Shown: positions 18,360-27,996, counted from the first letter of the stretch. The stretch: 64,000 bases of DNA from Enterocloster lavalensis (GCF_902364025.1 NZ_CABJCG010000010.1:62001-126000); one strand, 5' to 3'. A program made the numbers and translations. Notes: generated by a model from the sequence alone, not told the origin.

Positions 18360-20363
18360 ATGAAAAAAAGATTGTCCGACTATATTGCCGATCGGTTGGT
18401 GGAGGCGGGAATTTGCCAGGTGTTCACGGTGACCGGCGGGGGAGCCATGCATTTAAATGACGCCCTGGGACATAAGGAAGGGCTTCATTGCCTGTACAAT
18501 CATCATGAGCAGGCCAGCGCCATGGCGGCGGAGGCTTACGCACGGATTCACAACCGGATCGCGGCGCTCTGCGTGACCACCGGCCCGGGCGGAACCAACG
18601 CGATCACCGGGGTTGTGGGCGGCTGGCTGGATTCCATTCCCATGCTGGTGCTCTCCGGTCAGGTGCGCTACGATACCACGGCCCGCTGGTCCGGCGTGGG
18701 AATCCGCGCCATGGGCGACCAGGAGTTCGACATCTGTAAGTCCATCGACTGCATGACCAAATACAGCGAAATGGTGATCGATCCGGAGCGCATCCGGTTC
18801 TGCCTGGAGAAGGCATTGTATCTGTCCCAGTCCGGCCGCCCCGGCCCCTGTTGGCTGGATATCCCCTTAAATGTACAGTCCGCTCAGATCGAGACGGAGG
18901 CGCTGGTGGGATTCGACCCCGCGGCCTACGAGGCGGGCGGGACCGGCTGGGGCACGAAAGAGGCCCAGGATTCCTACGGCATTCCCGGGGATTTTGCCGG
19001 AAAAGGCGAAAAACGCCAGGTTCTGCCCCCGCCGGTGTCGCGGGAGACGGCGATGGCCGTGCTCGAAAAGATCCGCGCTGCGCAGCGCCCGGTGATTAAC
19101 GCCGGAAATGGAATCCGTATCGGCAAAGCTTTCGACGTGTTTGAACGGGTGGTGAACAAGCTGGGCGTTCCGGTGATTACCGGCTGGGACAGCGAGGATC
19201 TGATGTGCGACGACGATCCGCTGTACGTGGGCCGCGCGGGCAACATGGGCGACCGCCCCGGGAATTTTGCCATTCAGAACAGCGATCTGGTGCTGAGCAT
19301 CGGCAGCCGCCTGAGCATCCGCCAGGTTGGCTACAACTACGGCACCTGGGCCAGAGCGGCCTACGTGATTGTCAACGACATCGATGAGGAAGAGTTAAAG
19401 AAGCCTTCGGTGCACAGCGATATGCGGATTCACGGGGACGCCAGGGACCTTTTAGAGCAGATGGACAAGGTGCTGGACGAGCTTCTGACCGCGGAGGGGG
19501 GATGCGCCGGGGGAGAAGCCGGCGGGAAACCGTTCTTTGACGGCGGCCAGGGGCTTGCCGGCATGAGCTGGATCGAGACCTGCCGGATGTGGAAGGAGAA
19601 ATACCCGGTGGTGCTGCCCAAGCATTTTGCGCATGGTGATGAGGAACCGGCCAATGTATACGCCATGATCAAGGAGATCAGCAGCCGCCTTGAGGAGGGC
19701 CAGATCACGGTGGTTGGAAACGGCTCCGCCTGCGTGGTGGGCGGTCACGCCTGGGTGATTAAGAAGGGCCAGCGGTTTATTACCAATTCCGCCATTGCGG
19801 CCATGGGCTACGACCTGCCGGCGGCCATCGGCGTGTGGGCGGCCTCCAGGGACCAGCAGTGCTACCACCAGGGCGACCGGGTGACCGGGAAGGACCTGAT
19901 CCTGCTCACCGGGGACGGCAGTATCCAGATGAATCTGCAGGAACTGCAGACCATTATTCACCATGAGATGAATATTAAGATATTTTTGATCAATAACGGC
20001 GGCTATCATTCCATCCGCCAGACCCAGAAGAATTTCTTCGGGGAGCCCCTGGTGGGCATCGGAGTGGACAGCGGGGATCTGAGCTTCCCGTCCATGGAGA
20101 AGCTGGCCGCGGCCTACGGCTATCCCTATGTGGCCGTTTACCACAACAGCCAGCTGCCGGAGGCGGTGGAGCAGACATTGGCCATCGACGGACCGGTGAT
20201 CTGCGAGGTGTTTGTCAGCCGGGACCAGAATTTCGAGCCCAAGTCCTCGGCCAAGCGCCTGCCGGACGGGACTATGGTGTCCCCGCCCCTGGAGGATCTG
20301 TCCCCCTTCCTGCCGGATGAGGAGATGGACGCCAATATGATGATTCTCAGGATCAAGGAATAG
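18360..20363 (+). CDS. Thiamine-pyrophosphate-binding enzyme (acetolactate-synthase fold)
   Basis: About 667 residues, longer than the usual 550-590 of acetolactate synthases. The catalytic Glu of the N-terminal PYR domain is E50 (NHHE), and the TPP/metal motif GDG is at residues 518-520 followed by NN about 27 residues later. Extra segments near residues 185-220 and 385-440 enlarge it. The neighbours (SDR, C-methyltransferase, alcohol dehydrogenase, GT2s) argue against amino-acid biosynthesis. TPP enzymes of this fold, such as YerE, add a two-carbon branch from pyruvate to a ketosugar, and that role is a reasonable inference here. GAGGAG at 18345-18350 fits the ATG at 18360; 18354 is the alternative. 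Confidence 0.85.
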   Translation: MKKRLSDYIADRLVEAGICQVFTVTGGGAMHLNDALGHKEGLHCLYNHHEQASAMAAEAYARIHNRIAALCVTTGPGGTNAITGVVGGWLDSIPMLVLSGQVRYDTTARWSGVGIRAMGDQEFDICKSIDCMTKYSEMVIDPERIRFCLEKALYLSQSGRPGPCWLDIPLNVQSAQIETEALVGFDPAAYEAGGTGWGTKEAQDSYGIPGDFAGKGEKRQVLPPPVSRETAMAVLEKIRAAQRPVINAGNGIRIGKAFDVFERVVNKLGVPVITGWDSEDLMCDDDPLYVGRAGNMGDRPGNFAIQNSDLVLSIGSRLSIRQVGYNYGTWARAAYVIVNDIDEEELKKPSVHSDMRIHGDARDLLEQMDKVLDELLTAEGGCAGGEAGGKPFFDGGQGLAGMSWIETCRMWKEKYPVVLPKHFAHGDEEPANVYAMIKEISSRLEEGQITVVGNGSACVVGGHAWVIKKGQRFITNSAIAAMGYDLPAAIGVWAASRDQQCYHQGDRVTGKDLILLTGDGSIQMNLQELQTIIHHEMNIKIFLINNGGYHSIRQTQKNFFGEPLVGIGVDSGDLSFPSMEKLAAAYGYPYVAVYHNSQLPEAVEQTLAIDGPVICEVFVSRDQNFEPKSSAKRLPDGTMVSPPLEDLSPFLPDEEMDANMMILRIKE

Positions 20364-20391
20364 GGTCCGGGACTGTGAAGGAGTATGTGAC

Positions 20392-21339
20392 ATGCGTATT
20401 GTTGTGACCGGAGCCACCAGTTTTATCGGCAGGGCCGTTGTGGAGGAACTGCTGGACAAACGCCATCGGGTGTTTGCGGCGGTGCGCCCGGATTCGGCCG
20501 GGCGAGGGGAGCTGGAAACAATGCAGCGGGAGACCGGCGGGCAGTTGACTGTACTGCCGGTGGACCTTAGCGCCTGCGGGACGCTGGACCGCCACCCGGT
20601 CCTGGAGGGACGGGCGGACCTGTGGCTCCATCTGGGCTGGGAAGGCTCTGGGAGCGCCAACCGCACGAACCCGGAGATTCAGGCCCGGAATATTGGTTAT
20701 GCCCTGGAGGCGTTGGGGGCAGCCGCGCGTCTGGGCTGCACCCGCTTTCTGTTCAGCGGTTCCCAGGCGGAGTACGGGATTACGGACGGTCTTATGCGCG
20801 AGGATTCCCCCTGCCATCCGGTGTCAGAGTACGGCAAGGACAAGTTGGAGGTGTGCCGCCGGGCCGGGGAGAAGGCCGGGGAGCTGGGAATCACCTATCT
20901 GCACACACGGATTTTCAGCGTTTACGGTCCGGGAGACCATCCCTGGTCCCTGGTGTCCAGCTGCGTGGACACCTTTTTAAAGGGCGGACATATGGAGTTT
21001 GGAGCCTGCACCCAGCTGTGGAACTATCTCTATATTAAAGATGCAGTCCGGGCCATTACCGGTCTGCTGCTTGCAAAATCCCCTTCCGGCGTGTATAATG
21101 TGGCGGGTAACGATACCAGGCCGCTGCGGGAGTTTATCGGGGAAATCCACCGCCTTTGCGGAGGCCGCGGCACCTTTGAGTACGGAAAACGCCCGCCCAA
21201 CGCGGAGGGCGTGGTGTCCCTGAACCCGGATACGGGGAAATTATACCGGGCTGCGAATTTTCAGCCCAGGATCTCCTTTGAGGAGGGAATCCGGGAAATG
21301 ATTGCCAACCATGAGTTTTATAAGGAGAATAGCAAATGA
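20392..21339 (+). CDS. NAD-dependent epimerase/reductase (extended SDR)
   Basis: 315 residues. The Rossmann motif GATSFIG is at the N-terminus, the catalytic YGKDK (YxxxK) near residues 144-148, and the Ser/Thr partner in 'FLFSGSQAEYG'. AAGGAG lies 8 bases before the ATG. The 28-base spacing from the TPP enzyme and the 4-base overlap with the methyltransferase place it in one operon. In branched-sugar pathways an SDR reduces the new side chain or the C4 ketone; which of these applies cannot be told. Confidence 0.88.
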   Translation: MRIVVTGATSFIGRAVVEELLDKRHRVFAAVRPDSAGRGELETMQRETGGQLTVLPVDLSACGTLDRHPVLEGRADLWLHLGWEGSGSANRTNPEIQARNIGYALEALGAAARLGCTRFLFSGSQAEYGITDGLMREDSPCHPVSEYGKDKLEVCRRAGEKAGELGITYLHTRIFSVYGPGDHPWSLVSSCVDTFLKGGHMEFGACTQLWNYLYIKDAVRAITGLLLAKSPSGVYNVAGNDTRPLREFIGEIHRLCGGRGTFEYGKRPPNAEGVVSLNPDTGKLYRAANFQPRISFEEGIREMIANHEFYKENSK

Positions 21340-22469
21340 AACGATGCATCGCCTGCGGCGCCCCTTTGTGGGAGACGCCGCTGCTTACGCTAGATAACAT
21401 GCCCGCTTCGGCCCAGCACATGCCGGATGCAGAGGGAGTTAAGACGGATGAAGGGCTGACTCTGGACTTATGTCAATGCGCCGGCTGCGGGCTGGTTCAG
21501 TTTGACTGCGAGCCGGTGGATTATTACCGGGATGTGATCCGGGCGGGAGGATTTTCCAAGACTATGGTGGAGCTGCGCAGATACCAGTACCGGCATCTGA
21601 TCGACACCTACCATCTGGAAGGAAAACGGTTTATTGAGGTGGGCTGCGGACAGGGCGAATTCTTGAGCGTGCTGTCCGAGTTCCCGGTGGAGGCCCACGG
21701 AATCGAGCACGATCCCAGGCTGGTGGCCCTGGCCAGGGAGCGCGGGCTGGATGTGACGGAAGGGTTTACGGAGACGGAGGACACCGTTTTTCCGGACGGG
21801 CCTTACGATGTGTTTCTGTCCTTCAATTTTTTGGAGCACCAGCCGGATCCCTGCGCCATGCTGCAGGCAATCCACCGCAATCTGGACGACGACGGCATGG
21901 GCCTGATCACCGTGCCCAGCTTTGAGTATATCATGGACCACAACAGCTATTACGAGTTGATCCGGGATCACATCGCCTACTATACCTTTGACACCCTGAC
22001 GCCGCTTCTGGAGCGGAACGGTTTTGTGGTGGAGGAATGCGAGATCATCAACCGGGACACCCTGTCAGTAGTGGTTAAAAAGCGTCCGCAGATGGAGACG
22101 GGGAATCTGCTGGAATGTTATGTGAACCTGCGCAAGGAAATGGACACGTATCTGAAATATCTCAAGGCGTGGAACAAGAAGGTCGCCATCTGGGGCGCCA
22201 GCCACCAGGGCTTCACGCTGGCGGCCACCACCAAGCTGGGGAAAAAGGCGGAGTACATCATCGATTCCGCCCCGTTCAAGCAGGGAAAATTCGCACCCGC
22301 CTCCCACCTGCCCATCGTAGGCCCGGAACATTTTGAAGAACACCCGGTGGACGCCATCGTGATCACCGCACCGGGATATACGGACGAGATCGCAGCAAGC
22401 ATCCGGGAGCGGTTCGGCAAAGACGTGGAAGTTCGCGCGATGCGGTTCAATCACCTGGAGACGTTATAG
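21336..22469 (+). CDS. SAM-dependent C-methyltransferase (three-domain sugar type)
   Basis: 377 residues in the TylC3/NovU/EvaC arrangement. The N-terminal zinc domain has CIACG and CQCAGCG cysteines; the central Rossmann methyltransferase has 'FIEVGCGQGEF' and 'FNFLEH'. The C-terminal domain contains 'KKVAIWGASHQGFTL' and 'PIVGPEHF', which completes the sugar-binding half. The family methylates a carbon next to a keto group in NDP-deoxysugars. ATGA overlap with the SDR suggests translational coupling. With the TPP enzyme it supports synthesis of a branched-chain sugar. Confidence 0.9.
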   Translation: MKRCIACGAPLWETPLLTLDNMPASAQHMPDAEGVKTDEGLTLDLCQCAGCGLVQFDCEPVDYYRDVIRAGGFSKTMVELRRYQYRHLIDTYHLEGKRFIEVGCGQGEFLSVLSEFPVEAHGIEHDPRLVALARERGLDVTEGFTETEDTVFPDGPYDVFLSFNFLEHQPDPCAMLQAIHRNLDDDGMGLITVPSFEYIMDHNSYYELIRDHIAYYTFDTLTPLLERNGFVVEECEIINRDTLSVVVKKRPQMETGNLLECYVNLRKEMDTYLKYLKAWNKKVAIWGASHQGFTLAATTKLGKKAEYIIDSAPFKQGKFAPASHLPIVGPEHFEEHPVDAIVITAPGYTDEIAASIRERFGKDVEVRAMRFNHLETL

Positions 22470-22474
22470 ATTTT

Positions 22475-22603
22475 GTCCTAAGGGGTACCAGGCGAAGCCT
22501 GGTGGATTCCTTAGGACGGCTTGCGAATTCTAACCGTTGGATTATGGGGTACCAGGCGAAGCCCGATAGATTCCTTAGGACGGCCCGCGAATTCCGGCGT
22601 TGG
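22475..22603. repeat. Two tandem copies of a ~59-base hairpin-forming repeat, period 64
   Basis: Copies at 22482-22540 and 22546-22603 share GGGGTACCAGGCGAAGCC, ATTCCTTAGGACGGC and GCGAATTC blocks. The first copy can fold with outer arms GTCCTAAGG (22475-22483) and CCTTAGGAC (22509-22517) and an inner ACCAGGC-GAA-GCCTGGT stem. The second copy keeps the right outer arm but not the left, and its inner right arm is degraded. Confidence 0.75.
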
Positions 22604-22707
22604 CCCAGACGACCATAGTATCCCAATGTTGGCCTCAGACGCTCCGAGAATCCCCACCCCTCCCCCACCATCCCAATCACCACATAAAAAGAAAGGACCT
22701 CCTCACC

Positions 22708-23769
22708 ATGAAAGCATTCGTACTAAAAAAACCAGGCGTAGTCGGCTGGCACGATGCCCCCGAGCCGTCCCTCGTCCCTTACGGCGCAATACTCGCCCCA
22801 GTGGCTATGACGCCCTGTTCGTCGGACGTGCACACCGTGTACGGCGGGGGCTCGCCCAAGGCGCCCAATCTGATTCTGGGTCATGAGTGCGTGGCGCGGA
22901 TTCTGGAGGTGGGGGATCAGGTGCGTGATTTCTCTCCCGGAGAGATCGTCGCGGTTCCGGCCATCACGCCGGACTGGCGGGCTCTGGCCATCCAGGAGGG
23001 CAACGACCGCCACGCCGGGAAGCCATTTTCCGGCCACCAGCTGGGCAGAACCCAGCCGGGGGTATTTGCGGAGCGGTTTCTGATTCCGGACGCGGACACC
23101 ACGCTGGCGAAGATTCCCCAGGGGGTCACGCTGGAGCAGGCGCTGATGTGCGTGGACACCATGACCACCGGCTTTACGGGGGCGGAGTACGCGGATATCA
23201 AGGCCGGAGATACCGTGGTCGTGCTGGGCATCGGGCCCATCGGCCTGATGGCGGTGGCCGGGGCGGTCCACATGGGCGCGGCGCGGATCATCGGCGTGGG
23301 AACCCGCCCGGTCTGTGTGGACCTGGCCCGGGAGTACGGAGCCACGGATGTCATCAGCTACCGGGACGGGGACGTGGTGGAGCAGGTCCTTGACATGACG
23401 GACGGTCTCGGCGCGGACGGCGTGATCATCTGCGGCGGCGGGGACGAGGTGTTCACCCAGGCCGTGGACATGGTGCGCTACGGCATCGGAACGGTTTCCA
23501 ATGTAAATTATTACGGCGGAACCGGCTCCATCGGCTACCCGAAATTTTCCGGCGGCAGAGGCATGGCCGGAAAGACCATCCATATGGAGCTGGCCAGAGG
23601 CGGCCGCGCCCGCATCGAGCGTATGCTGAAAATGGTTCAGTACAGGCGGGTGGACCCGGGGAAAATGGTGACCCACCGGCTGCACGGCCTGGACAAAGTG
23701 GAGGAGGCGTTGGAGCTCATGCACCACAAGCCGAAAGACCTGGTCAAGGTCATGGTACAAAACGATTGA
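22708..23769 (+). CDS. NADP-type secondary alcohol dehydrogenase, zinc-dependent (medium-chain)
   Basis: About 353 residues, matching the length and landmarks of clostridial and Thermoanaerobacter secondary (isopropanol) dehydrogenases. The catalytic zinc ligands C37, H59 and D150 are all in place. The family-typical 'VPAITPDWR', 'MTTGF' and 'GIGPIGLMAVAGA' are present, and the NADP-selecting loop reads 'GTRPVCVD' with a Tyr downstream. AAAGAAAGGA upstream of the ATG at 22708 sets the start. Family activity is reversible ketone/secondary alcohol oxidation. In this position it may reduce a sugar side-chain ketone, or it may be an unrelated neighbour. Confidence 0.85.
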   Translation: MKAFVLKKPGVVGWHDAPEPSLVPYGAILAPVAMTPCSSDVHTVYGGGSPKAPNLILGHECVARILEVGDQVRDFSPGEIVAVPAITPDWRALAIQEGNDRHAGKPFSGHQLGRTQPGVFAERFLIPDADTTLAKIPQGVTLEQALMCVDTMTTGFTGAEYADIKAGDTVVVLGIGPIGLMAVAGAVHMGAARIIGVGTRPVCVDLAREYGATDVISYRDGDVVEQVLDMTDGLGADGVIICGGGDEVFTQAVDMVRYGIGTVSNVNYYGGTGSIGYPKFSGGRGMAGKTIHMELARGGRARIERMLKMVQYRRVDPGKMVTHRLHGLDKVEEALELMHHKPKDLVKVMVQND

Positions 23770-23806
23770 ACGCAAATACGATATCCTGGAGTAAACGAGA
23801 GATAAT

Positions 23807-24784
23807 ATGAAAACCATAAGTATTGTAGTGCCTTGTTATAATGAAGAAGAGAACGTAATCCCCTTAAGCCGCGCGATCACGGCCCTGTTTGAGAAGGAGC
23901 TGGCGGATTACCGGTACGAGCTGATTTTTATCGATAATGATTCGAGGGACCGGACCCGGGAACTGCTGCGGGGGCTCTGCCAGAGCGACCCAGACATCAA
24001 GGCGATTTTTAACGCCAAGAATTTCGGCCAGTTTAATTCCCCCTATTACGCCATGCTGCAGACCAGCGGGGACTGCACCATTCTCATGGCTGCGGATTTC
24101 CAGGACCCGGTGGAAATGATTCCCCAGTATGTGCGGGAGTGGGAGTCCGGGTATAAAATTGTGATCGGCATCAAGAAGAGCAGCCAGGAGAACAAGTTTA
24201 TGTACTGGCTCAGAGGCTGTTATTACAAGCTGATCAAAAAACTCTCCGACGTGGAGCAGATCGAGCAGTTTACCGGCTTTGGCCTCTATGACGCCAAATT
24301 TATCCAGGTTCTGCGGGGGCTGAACGACCCCACGCCGTTTTTGCGCGGAATTGTGGCGGAGCTGGGCTTTAAGCGCAAGGAAATACCCTACGAGCAGCCC
24401 TTGCGCCGGGCGGGCAAGACCAGCAACAATTTCTACCGCCTGTATGATGCGGCTATGCTGAGTATCACCTCCTATACCAAGGTGGGGCTGCGGCTGGCTA
24501 CCATTTTCGGCAGCATCTGCGCCGGGCTCAGCATGGTGGTGGCCCTCGTCTACCTGGTGATGAAGCTGATCTGGTGGGACCGTTTTCCGGCCGGCATGGC
24601 GCCCATGCTGATCGGGATGCTGTTTCTTGGGTCGATTCAGATTTTCTTCATTGGATTGCTTGGGGAGTATATTATGAGCATCAACCAGCGGGTGATGAAA
24701 CGGCCTCTGGTGATCGAGGAAGAGCGGCTGAATTTTGGCAGGGATGAGAAGTCCGGGGCGCAGCAGATACAGGATGGTGAGTAA
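23807..24784 (+). CDS. GT2 glycosyltransferase with two membrane helices (undecaprenyl-phosphate type)
   Basis: 325 residues. The GT-A core starts 'ISIVVPCYNEEENV', with 'FIDNDSRDRT' and 'LMAADFQDP' carrying the metal Asp; two membrane segments lie near residues 230-255 and 265-290. This is the GtrB/CsbB/ArnC design, which forms an undecaprenyl-phosphate sugar at the inner leaflet. No GtrA partner is adjacent in this cluster; the GtrA-like gene near 7.8 kb is the only one seen. It is 3 bases upstream of the next glycosyltransferase. Confidence 0.88.
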   Translation: MKTISIVVPCYNEEENVIPLSRAITALFEKELADYRYELIFIDNDSRDRTRELLRGLCQSDPDIKAIFNAKNFGQFNSPYYAMLQTSGDCTILMAADFQDPVEMIPQYVREWESGYKIVIGIKKSSQENKFMYWLRGCYYKLIKKLSDVEQIEQFTGFGLYDAKFIQVLRGLNDPTPFLRGIVAELGFKRKEIPYEQPLRRAGKTSNNFYRLYDAAMLSITSYTKVGLRLATIFGSICAGLSMVVALVYLVMKLIWWDRFPAGMAPMLIGMLFLGSIQIFFIGLLGEYIMSINQRVMKRPLVIEEERLNFGRDEKSGAQQIQDGE

Positions 24785-24787
24785 ACG

Positions 24788-27004
24788 ATGAAATATAAAG
24801 TTGATGTGGTCCGGATCCGGGAAAATTCCATTACCTTAAACGGATGGGTGATCGGCAAATCCCCGGAGAGCAAGGCGACGTTCCGTGTGGAGGACGAGCG
24901 GCACAACCCGGTGAAATTTAAGTATGTCCCCACCAGGCGGGACGATGTGAGCCAGATTTATTATAAAAAATGTTATGACAGGGACTTCGGCTTTGACATT
25001 CGGTTTCCCTATGAGCGCGGAAAAAACTATTTCCTGCTGATCCGCTGCGAGGGGAAGCAGGCAAAGATCAAATATAATGAGGAGCTGATCGCCAGGCGTT
25101 CCAGCGTGGCCCACAAGCGGATCGAGAAACTCAAGGACCTGATGAACATGGAAACGGTTCATGTGGCCATGGATTTCTGGAAGGAACACGGCCTGAAGGC
25201 CCTGGTGGTCAAGTCCAAACACAAGCTTCAGGGGCTGGACAACGACTATGATTACGGGGAGTGGTACGAGCTGACCAAACCCACGGAGGAGGAGCTGGAG
25301 GCCCAGAGGAAGAAACTGTTCGATTTTGAGCCCAGGCTGTCCATCGCCATTCCGGCTTACAAGACGCCGGAGCGGTATTTGAAGGAGATGCTGGACTCTA
25401 TTCTGGCCCAGACGTATACCAACTGGGAGGTCTGCATTGCCGACGGCAGCCCCAAGGGCGAGAGCCTGGAGCGGGTGCTGCGCAGGTATGCGGAGAAGGA
25501 TTCACGGATTCGTTACCAGATTCTGGGAGAAAATAAGGGGATCGCGGGAAATACCAACGCGGCCATGGATATGGCGCGGGGGGATTTTCTGGTGCTTGCG
25601 GACCACGACGACACGCTGCCGCCTCATGCGCTGTACGAGGTGGTGAAGGCGGTTAACGAGCGGCCGGGCGCACAGGTGATCTATTCGGACGAGGATAAGC
25701 TGGACATGGACGGGAAGGCGCTGTTCGACCCGCATTTCAAGCCGGATTTCAACCCGGATCTTTTGACCAGCGTGAATTATATCTGCCATTTGTTTGTGGT
25801 GCGGATGGATCTGCTGGAAACGGTGGGAAGGTTTCGGCAGGAGTTTGATGGGGCCCAGGACTATGATTTCATTTTCCGGTGTACGGAGGCGGCGAAGGAG
25901 GTTTACCATATTCCCAAGGTGCTGTACCACTGGCGCTGCCATCAGAATTCCACGGCCAGCAACCCGGAGAGCAAGCGGTATGCCTTTGAGGCCGGGGCCA
26001 GAGCCATTATGGCGCACTATGAGCGCATGGGAATCGAGGCGGAGTCCGTGGTGAAGGGCGTGGACTTTGGGATTTATCACACGAAGTTTAAGATTCAGGG
26101 GGAGCCGCTGGTGTCGGTGGTGATTCCCAATAAGGATCACTGGCAGGATCTGGATGTATGCGTGAAGTCGCTGTTGGAGCGGGCGACGTATAGGAACCTG
26201 GAGTTTGTGATTGTGGAGAATAACAGTGCGGAGGCGGAGACCTTTGCGTATTATGAGCGGCTTCAGGCGGAGCACGGGAATGTGAGGGTTGTGACCTGGG
26301 AGCGGGAGTTTAATTACTCGGCCATTAATAATTTTGGGGCCGGGTTCGCGAAGGGAGAATATTTGCTGCTGCTGAATAACGATACGGAGATTATTGAGCC
26401 GGATTGTATTCAGGAAATGTTGGGTTTCTGCCAGCGCGAGGACGTTGGGATCGTGGGCGCGAGACTGCTCTATGCGGACGATACGATCCAGCACGCGGGC
26501 GTGGTGGTTGGGTTCGGCGGGATTGCCGGGCACACGTTTATCGGGCTGCATAAGGCGGAGAACAGCTATTTCCACCGGGCCATGTGCGCCCAGGATTACA
26601 GCGCGGTGACGGCGGCCTGCATGATGACCAAAAAGTCGGTGTTCGATCAGGTGGGCGGACTCTCGGAGGAGCTGGCCGTGGCGTTTAATGATATCGACTA
26701 TTGCATGAAGGTGCGCAGTTTGGGGAAACTGGTGGTGTATGCGCCGTATGCGCTGCTGTACCATTATGAGTCTAAGTCCAGAGGGCTGGAGGATACGCCG
26801 GAGAAGATCGAACGGTTTAACCGGGAAGTGGCGGTTTTTATTAAGAAATGGCCGGATATCATTCAGAATGGGGATCCGTATTATAATCCGAATCTGACGC
26901 TGCGCAAGTCTAATTTCGCGCTGCGGGATCTGCTGAAGGAGAAAATCGGGGAACCTTATGATCTGAGCGTGTACGATCGGTTTGCGCCGGAGGAACAGGC
27001 ATGA
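24788..27004 (+). CDS. Two-domain GT2 glycosyltransferase
   Basis: 738 residues. A beta-rich N-terminal domain (about 1-150) is followed by two GT-A domains, the first from about residue 182 ('RLSIAIPAYKTPERYL', 'LADHDDTLP') and the second from about 439 ('LVSVVIPNKDH', 'LLNNDTEI'). Both keep a D-D/N-D acidic pair, so both may be active. Such bifunctional proteins build rhamnan or mixed polymers in Gram-positive bacteria. The 4-base overlap with the following GT2 suggests coupling. There are no membrane segments, so it should act in the cytoplasm on a lipid-linked acceptor. Confidence 0.88.
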   Translation: MKYKVDVVRIRENSITLNGWVIGKSPESKATFRVEDERHNPVKFKYVPTRRDDVSQIYYKKCYDRDFGFDIRFPYERGKNYFLLIRCEGKQAKIKYNEELIARRSSVAHKRIEKLKDLMNMETVHVAMDFWKEHGLKALVVKSKHKLQGLDNDYDYGEWYELTKPTEEELEAQRKKLFDFEPRLSIAIPAYKTPERYLKEMLDSILAQTYTNWEVCIADGSPKGESLERVLRRYAEKDSRIRYQILGENKGIAGNTNAAMDMARGDFLVLADHDDTLPPHALYEVVKAVNERPGAQVIYSDEDKLDMDGKALFDPHFKPDFNPDLLTSVNYICHLFVVRMDLLETVGRFRQEFDGAQDYDFIFRCTEAAKEVYHIPKVLYHWRCHQNSTASNPESKRYAFEAGARAIMAHYERMGIEAESVVKGVDFGIYHTKFKIQGEPLVSVVIPNKDHWQDLDVCVKSLLERATYRNLEFVIVENNSAEAETFAYYERLQAEHGNVRVVTWEREFNYSAINNFGAGFAKGEYLLLLNNDTEIIEPDCIQEMLGFCQREDVGIVGARLLYADDTIQHAGVVVGFGGIAGHTFIGLHKAENSYFHRAMCAQDYSAVTAACMMTKKSVFDQVGGLSEELAVAFNDIDYCMKVRSLGKLVVYAPYALLYHYESKSRGLEDTPEKIERFNREVAVFIKKWPDIIQNGDPYYNPNLTLRKSNFALRDLLKEKIGEPYDLSVYDRFAPEEQA

Positions 27005-27996
27005 AGCGGACGATGGTGACGGTGGTGATACCGAATTATAACGGACTGCGGTTCATGGAGGATTGCTTCGCGGCGCTGGATTTGCAGGTGTACCGGCATT
27101 TTAAGGTGCTGGTGGTGGACAACGGGTCCACGGACGGCAGTGTGGAGTGGTTGAAGGAACGGGGGATTCCGACGATTTTTCTGGAGAAAAATACGGGATT
27201 TTCCGGGGCGGTGAATGTGGGGATCAGGACGGCGGATACGCCTTATGTGATCCTGTTAAATAATGACACGGAGCCGGAGCCGGATTATGTGGGGGAGCTG
27301 GTGAGGGCCATTGGAAGGTCGGAACGGATTTTTTCGGTGAGTCCTAAGATGGTGCAGATGTTTAACCGGGAGCTGATGGACGACGCGGGGGATATGTATT
27401 GCGTGCTGGGCTGGGCGTTTCAGAGAGGCGTGGGGAGGTCGGCGAGGAAGTATAACCGGGCCAGCAGGGTGTTTTCGGCGTGCGCGGGGGCCGGGATTTA
27501 CAGGAAAAGTGTGTTTGAGGAGATTGGGTATTTTGATGAGATGCATTTTGCGTATTTGGAAGATATGGATGTGGGATACCGGGCGAAGCTGGCCGGGTAT
27601 GATAATGTGTATTGCCCGGATGCGGTGGTGTATCATGTGGGGAGCGGAACCAGCGGGTCGAAGTATAATGAGTTTAAGGTGAGGCTGGCGGCAAGGAATA
27701 ATGTGTATTTGAATTATAAGAATATGCCGGACTGGCAGCTGGCGCTGAACGCGGTGCCGCTGGCAGTGGGGATTTGGGTGAAGTATGGGTTTTTTAAGAG
27801 GTTGGGGTTTGGAAAGGTTTATTGGGATGGGGTGTTGGAAGGGATTAAGAGCAGGGGGAAGTGTAGGAGGGTGGATTTTCGGAAGGTGAAGAGTGGGGCC
27901 TGCTGGAGAGCTCAGGGGGAGATGATGGCGGGAATGATGGTGTATTTGTGGGAGTTTGGATGGAGACAGGTGGGGAAGATAGGGAAGAGAAGATAA
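27001..27996 (+). CDS. GT2 glycosyltransferase (rhamnosyltransferase-like)
   Basis: 331 residues with an N-terminal GT-A domain: 'VTVVIPNYNGL', 'VVDNGSTDGS', 'LEKNTGFSGAVNVGI', 'LLNNDTEP' and 'FAYLEDMDVGYRAKLAGY'. These are the hallmarks of the WbbL/RfbF-like rhamnosyltransferases. A basic C-terminal tail with one moderately hydrophobic stretch may peripherally bind the membrane. It ends the operon, followed by a strong palindrome. The acceptor is unknown. Confidence 0.88.
   Translation: MKRTMVTVVIPNYNGLRFMEDCFAALDLQVYRHFKVLVVDNGSTDGSVEWLKERGIPTIFLEKNTGFSGAVNVGIRTADTPYVILLNNDTEPEPDYVGELVRAIGRSERIFSVSPKMVQMFNRELMDDAGDMYCVLGWAFQRGVGRSARKYNRASRVFSACAGAGIYRKSVFEEIGYFDEMHFAYLEDMDVGYRAKLAGYDNVYCPDAVVYHVGSGTSGSKYNEFKVRLAARNNVYLNYKNMPDWQLALNAVPLAVGIWVKYGFFKRLGFGKVYWDGVLEGIKSRGKCRRVDFRKVKSGACWRAQGEMMAGMMVYLWEFGWRQVGKIGKRR

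Noticed and set aside
25502..26764. 420-residue minus-strand frame under the two-domain GT2
   Set aside because: Composition typical of antisense shadows (His/Arg/Leu-rich), no start signal, and the plus-strand gene is secure.
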